From Rutidosis leptorrhynchoides (Eukaryota; Streptophyta; Magnoliopsida; Asterales; Asteraceae): a stretch of DNA of 64,000 nucleotides. The stretch spans positions 105,013,501 through 105,077,500 of the forward strand of contig NC_092333.1 in the NCBI RefSeq assembly GCF_046630445.1, in the 5' to 3' direction. The notes beneath the pieces were generated by a model. That model was not told the origin of the DNA. It ran no database searches and saw nothing but the letters and a program-made list of their open reading frames with translations. A program made the position numbers and the translations under genes. The stretch's first letter is position 1. Every line of letters begins with the position of its first letter. Shown piece after piece: positions 62,364-64,000 of this stretch.

Positions 62364-64000
62364 TGTAACGACCCTGGATTTTCCAACGTATAATTATTAA
62401 TATTTATTATTAATACTTGCGTGTTAATAAATATATTCTTATACATTTTACTTGTTACCGTATTTGACTTTCCATGTCCCGACTTGTCTTTGTGACACAC
62501 GCTCTTCACGAATAATATTTCGAATATTATTTACTTTCATGATTAATTATTATTAATCATTTTTAATTAACTAATGCAAGTAATTAATTACTTGGGCTTT
62601 ATTTATTTAATTATTGCATACTTACATGGACTTATGTTAATGGACTTGGACTTGGGCTATCAAGGCCCACCCTACATACTTGTTGGACTTCTAGTAAGCC
62701 CACTTTTATGTTAATGATTCTTTAAGACTAAACATGGGTTAATTAGTTTAATGAGGAGACAAAAATGTGCAAGCATTCATGACCAACTTTCCATGCATTT
62801 AACCTTATACCTCATTCTAGCATTCACCATACTCCCACACTTGAAAGATCAACTTAACCAACCCCCTTTTGGAGCCTCTTGACCGGTGGCCTAGGATGAG
62901 TGGGAGGAGAGTTCAAAATTTTTTTTGTTACTTATAAGCTAGTATTACCTCACTCCACACACACACCTTTCTTACACTACTTCTTTCTCTCATCTTTTCT
63001 CTCAAAATTGTAAGTAACATGTTTTATTTTTCTTCTTCTTTTTTCCTTTGAAACCGAAATCTATCATCATCATCTTTACTAGTTTGTTGTTTGTTGTTCA
63101 AGATCAAACTTTATAGTTTGTATCTCCATGAATCTTGTTTCTTCCATCTTTGTTTGATGAGAAGTCAAGAACAAGGATCTAAGTTTCTATAACTTATGGT
63201 TCTACACTTAAGATGTTATAAATATCTATAGCTCATAAGCTTTGAGATCTTACTTGTGTTCATGTTTTGTAAACTTAAGGTTTATTTTCTTAAAGATCCA
63301 AGTTTTGGCTTGAATCTTCTTAAGTTTGAAACAAACATGAACTTGTTACTTGTAACTTTAGTTTATTTCTTTCTTTTGTAAGTATTTCAATTAGTGATCT
63401 ATTTAATTTTGGTCAAGTATTACTAGTTAAACTTGATCTCATTTTTCTTGGAACTAAAGTTTAAACTTTGTAAGTCCAAGAACATGGAAGTTTAACTTTC
63501 TAGTTATAACTTCATATACTTATGTTGGATCTAAGTTTCTATAGCTTATTGTCTTCCAATTTTGTCTAAAACAAGAGCTTATAAGCTTACACACATTTTC
63601 AAGATGAAAATCTAAGTTTCATAACTTATGGTTTCATTAAAGTAAAGATCCAAGTTCTATAACTTAGGGTTTAACTTAAGAACACTAGATCTAGACTTTT
63701 TAGTCTAGGATCTTTAAGATCTAACTAAGATCTAAGTTCTACAACTTAAGATCTTGTTTATTTAGTTTATATTCAAGTTTATAGCTTAATATTATTATTA
63801 GAACTCATGTATGTGTCGGATCTAAGATCTTGATGTAACTTTGGTTCATCAACCTACTTACAACCCTTAAATGAGTTGTGCTACATATCTTAGACATACA
63901 CTAGTGTTATGATGGTCAAAACTTGGTTAAGATGATGCAAACACAACAGCGAGTTGTACACTTGAAGATATAGGCATCAAGGATGAGAACCGTGATGAGC
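62364..64000 (+). mobile_element. Element E: LTR of another retrotransposon (right end outside window)
   Basis: TGTAACGACCCTGG is a typical gypsy-type LTR start and interrupts the element D LTR. No primer-binding site appears before 64000, so the LTR is longer than 1.6 kb. A GTAAGT donor-like site lies at 63010 after a CTCTCAAAATT leader. From 63175 onward, degenerate copies of a GATCTAAGTTTCTATAACTT motif recur. No coding frame is supported. Confidence 0.75.

Overview
The window looks like a repeat-dominated plant nuclear chromosome, probably a eudicot. The sequence is AT-rich, holds four or more long LTR retrotransposons, many TA and TTA microsatellites, LINE remnants, Helitron-like ends and MITEs, and one ordinary small intron-containing gene. 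The gag-pol families and the recurrent 9-mer TACTCCGTA suggest an asterid, possibly Asteraceae; that placement is inference. There are no prokaryotic features.

Layout. 1-9866 is LTR element A (5' LTR cut by the window edge), a large element without pol. 9867-14384 holds a LINE relic, local duplications, a Helitron-like end, a SINE-like unit and a foldback element. 14385-20507 is a complete but coding-dead Ty1/copia element with target-site duplication (TSD) CCATG. 20513-27702 holds MITEs, a foldback element, a defensin-like gene (22683-23135, minus strand, two exons), Helitron-like ends and a 5'-truncated LINE with a poly(A) tail. 27703-48531 is element B, a minus-strand relative of A with TSD CAATA. 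A young, nearly intact Ty3/gypsy chromovirus, element C (37565-46480, TSD AATAA, 1563-aa gag-pol), is nested in B's 5' LTR. 48537-52439 is gene-poor with two small Mutator-type MITEs. 52440-62363 is gypsy element D, a pseudogenised chromovirus whose protease region is split by an antisense solo LTR of a related family (56355-58663, TSD CCCAC). D's 3' LTR is interrupted at 62364 by the LTR of another element, E, which runs off the window.

The most unusual observation is that pol-less elements A and B share a non-standard gene set. Each has a short sense ORF of unknown function, sense fragments of a poly(A)-binding protein (PABP) gene, and on the opposite strand a 57-codon ORF for a small hydrophobic protein. 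That ORF is the same length in both elements, is open in both, ends in the same residues and has a TATAAAT box 67-78 bases upstream in both. A probable homologue of the small membrane protein lies in the leader of the copia element, which also carries its own PABP fragment, fused in frame to its RNase H remnant. The window therefore suggests that the same cargo, a PABP fragment plus a small two-helix membrane protein, sits in both gypsy-like and copia-like plant retroelements. All identities here were judged by reading the sequence; no database search was run.
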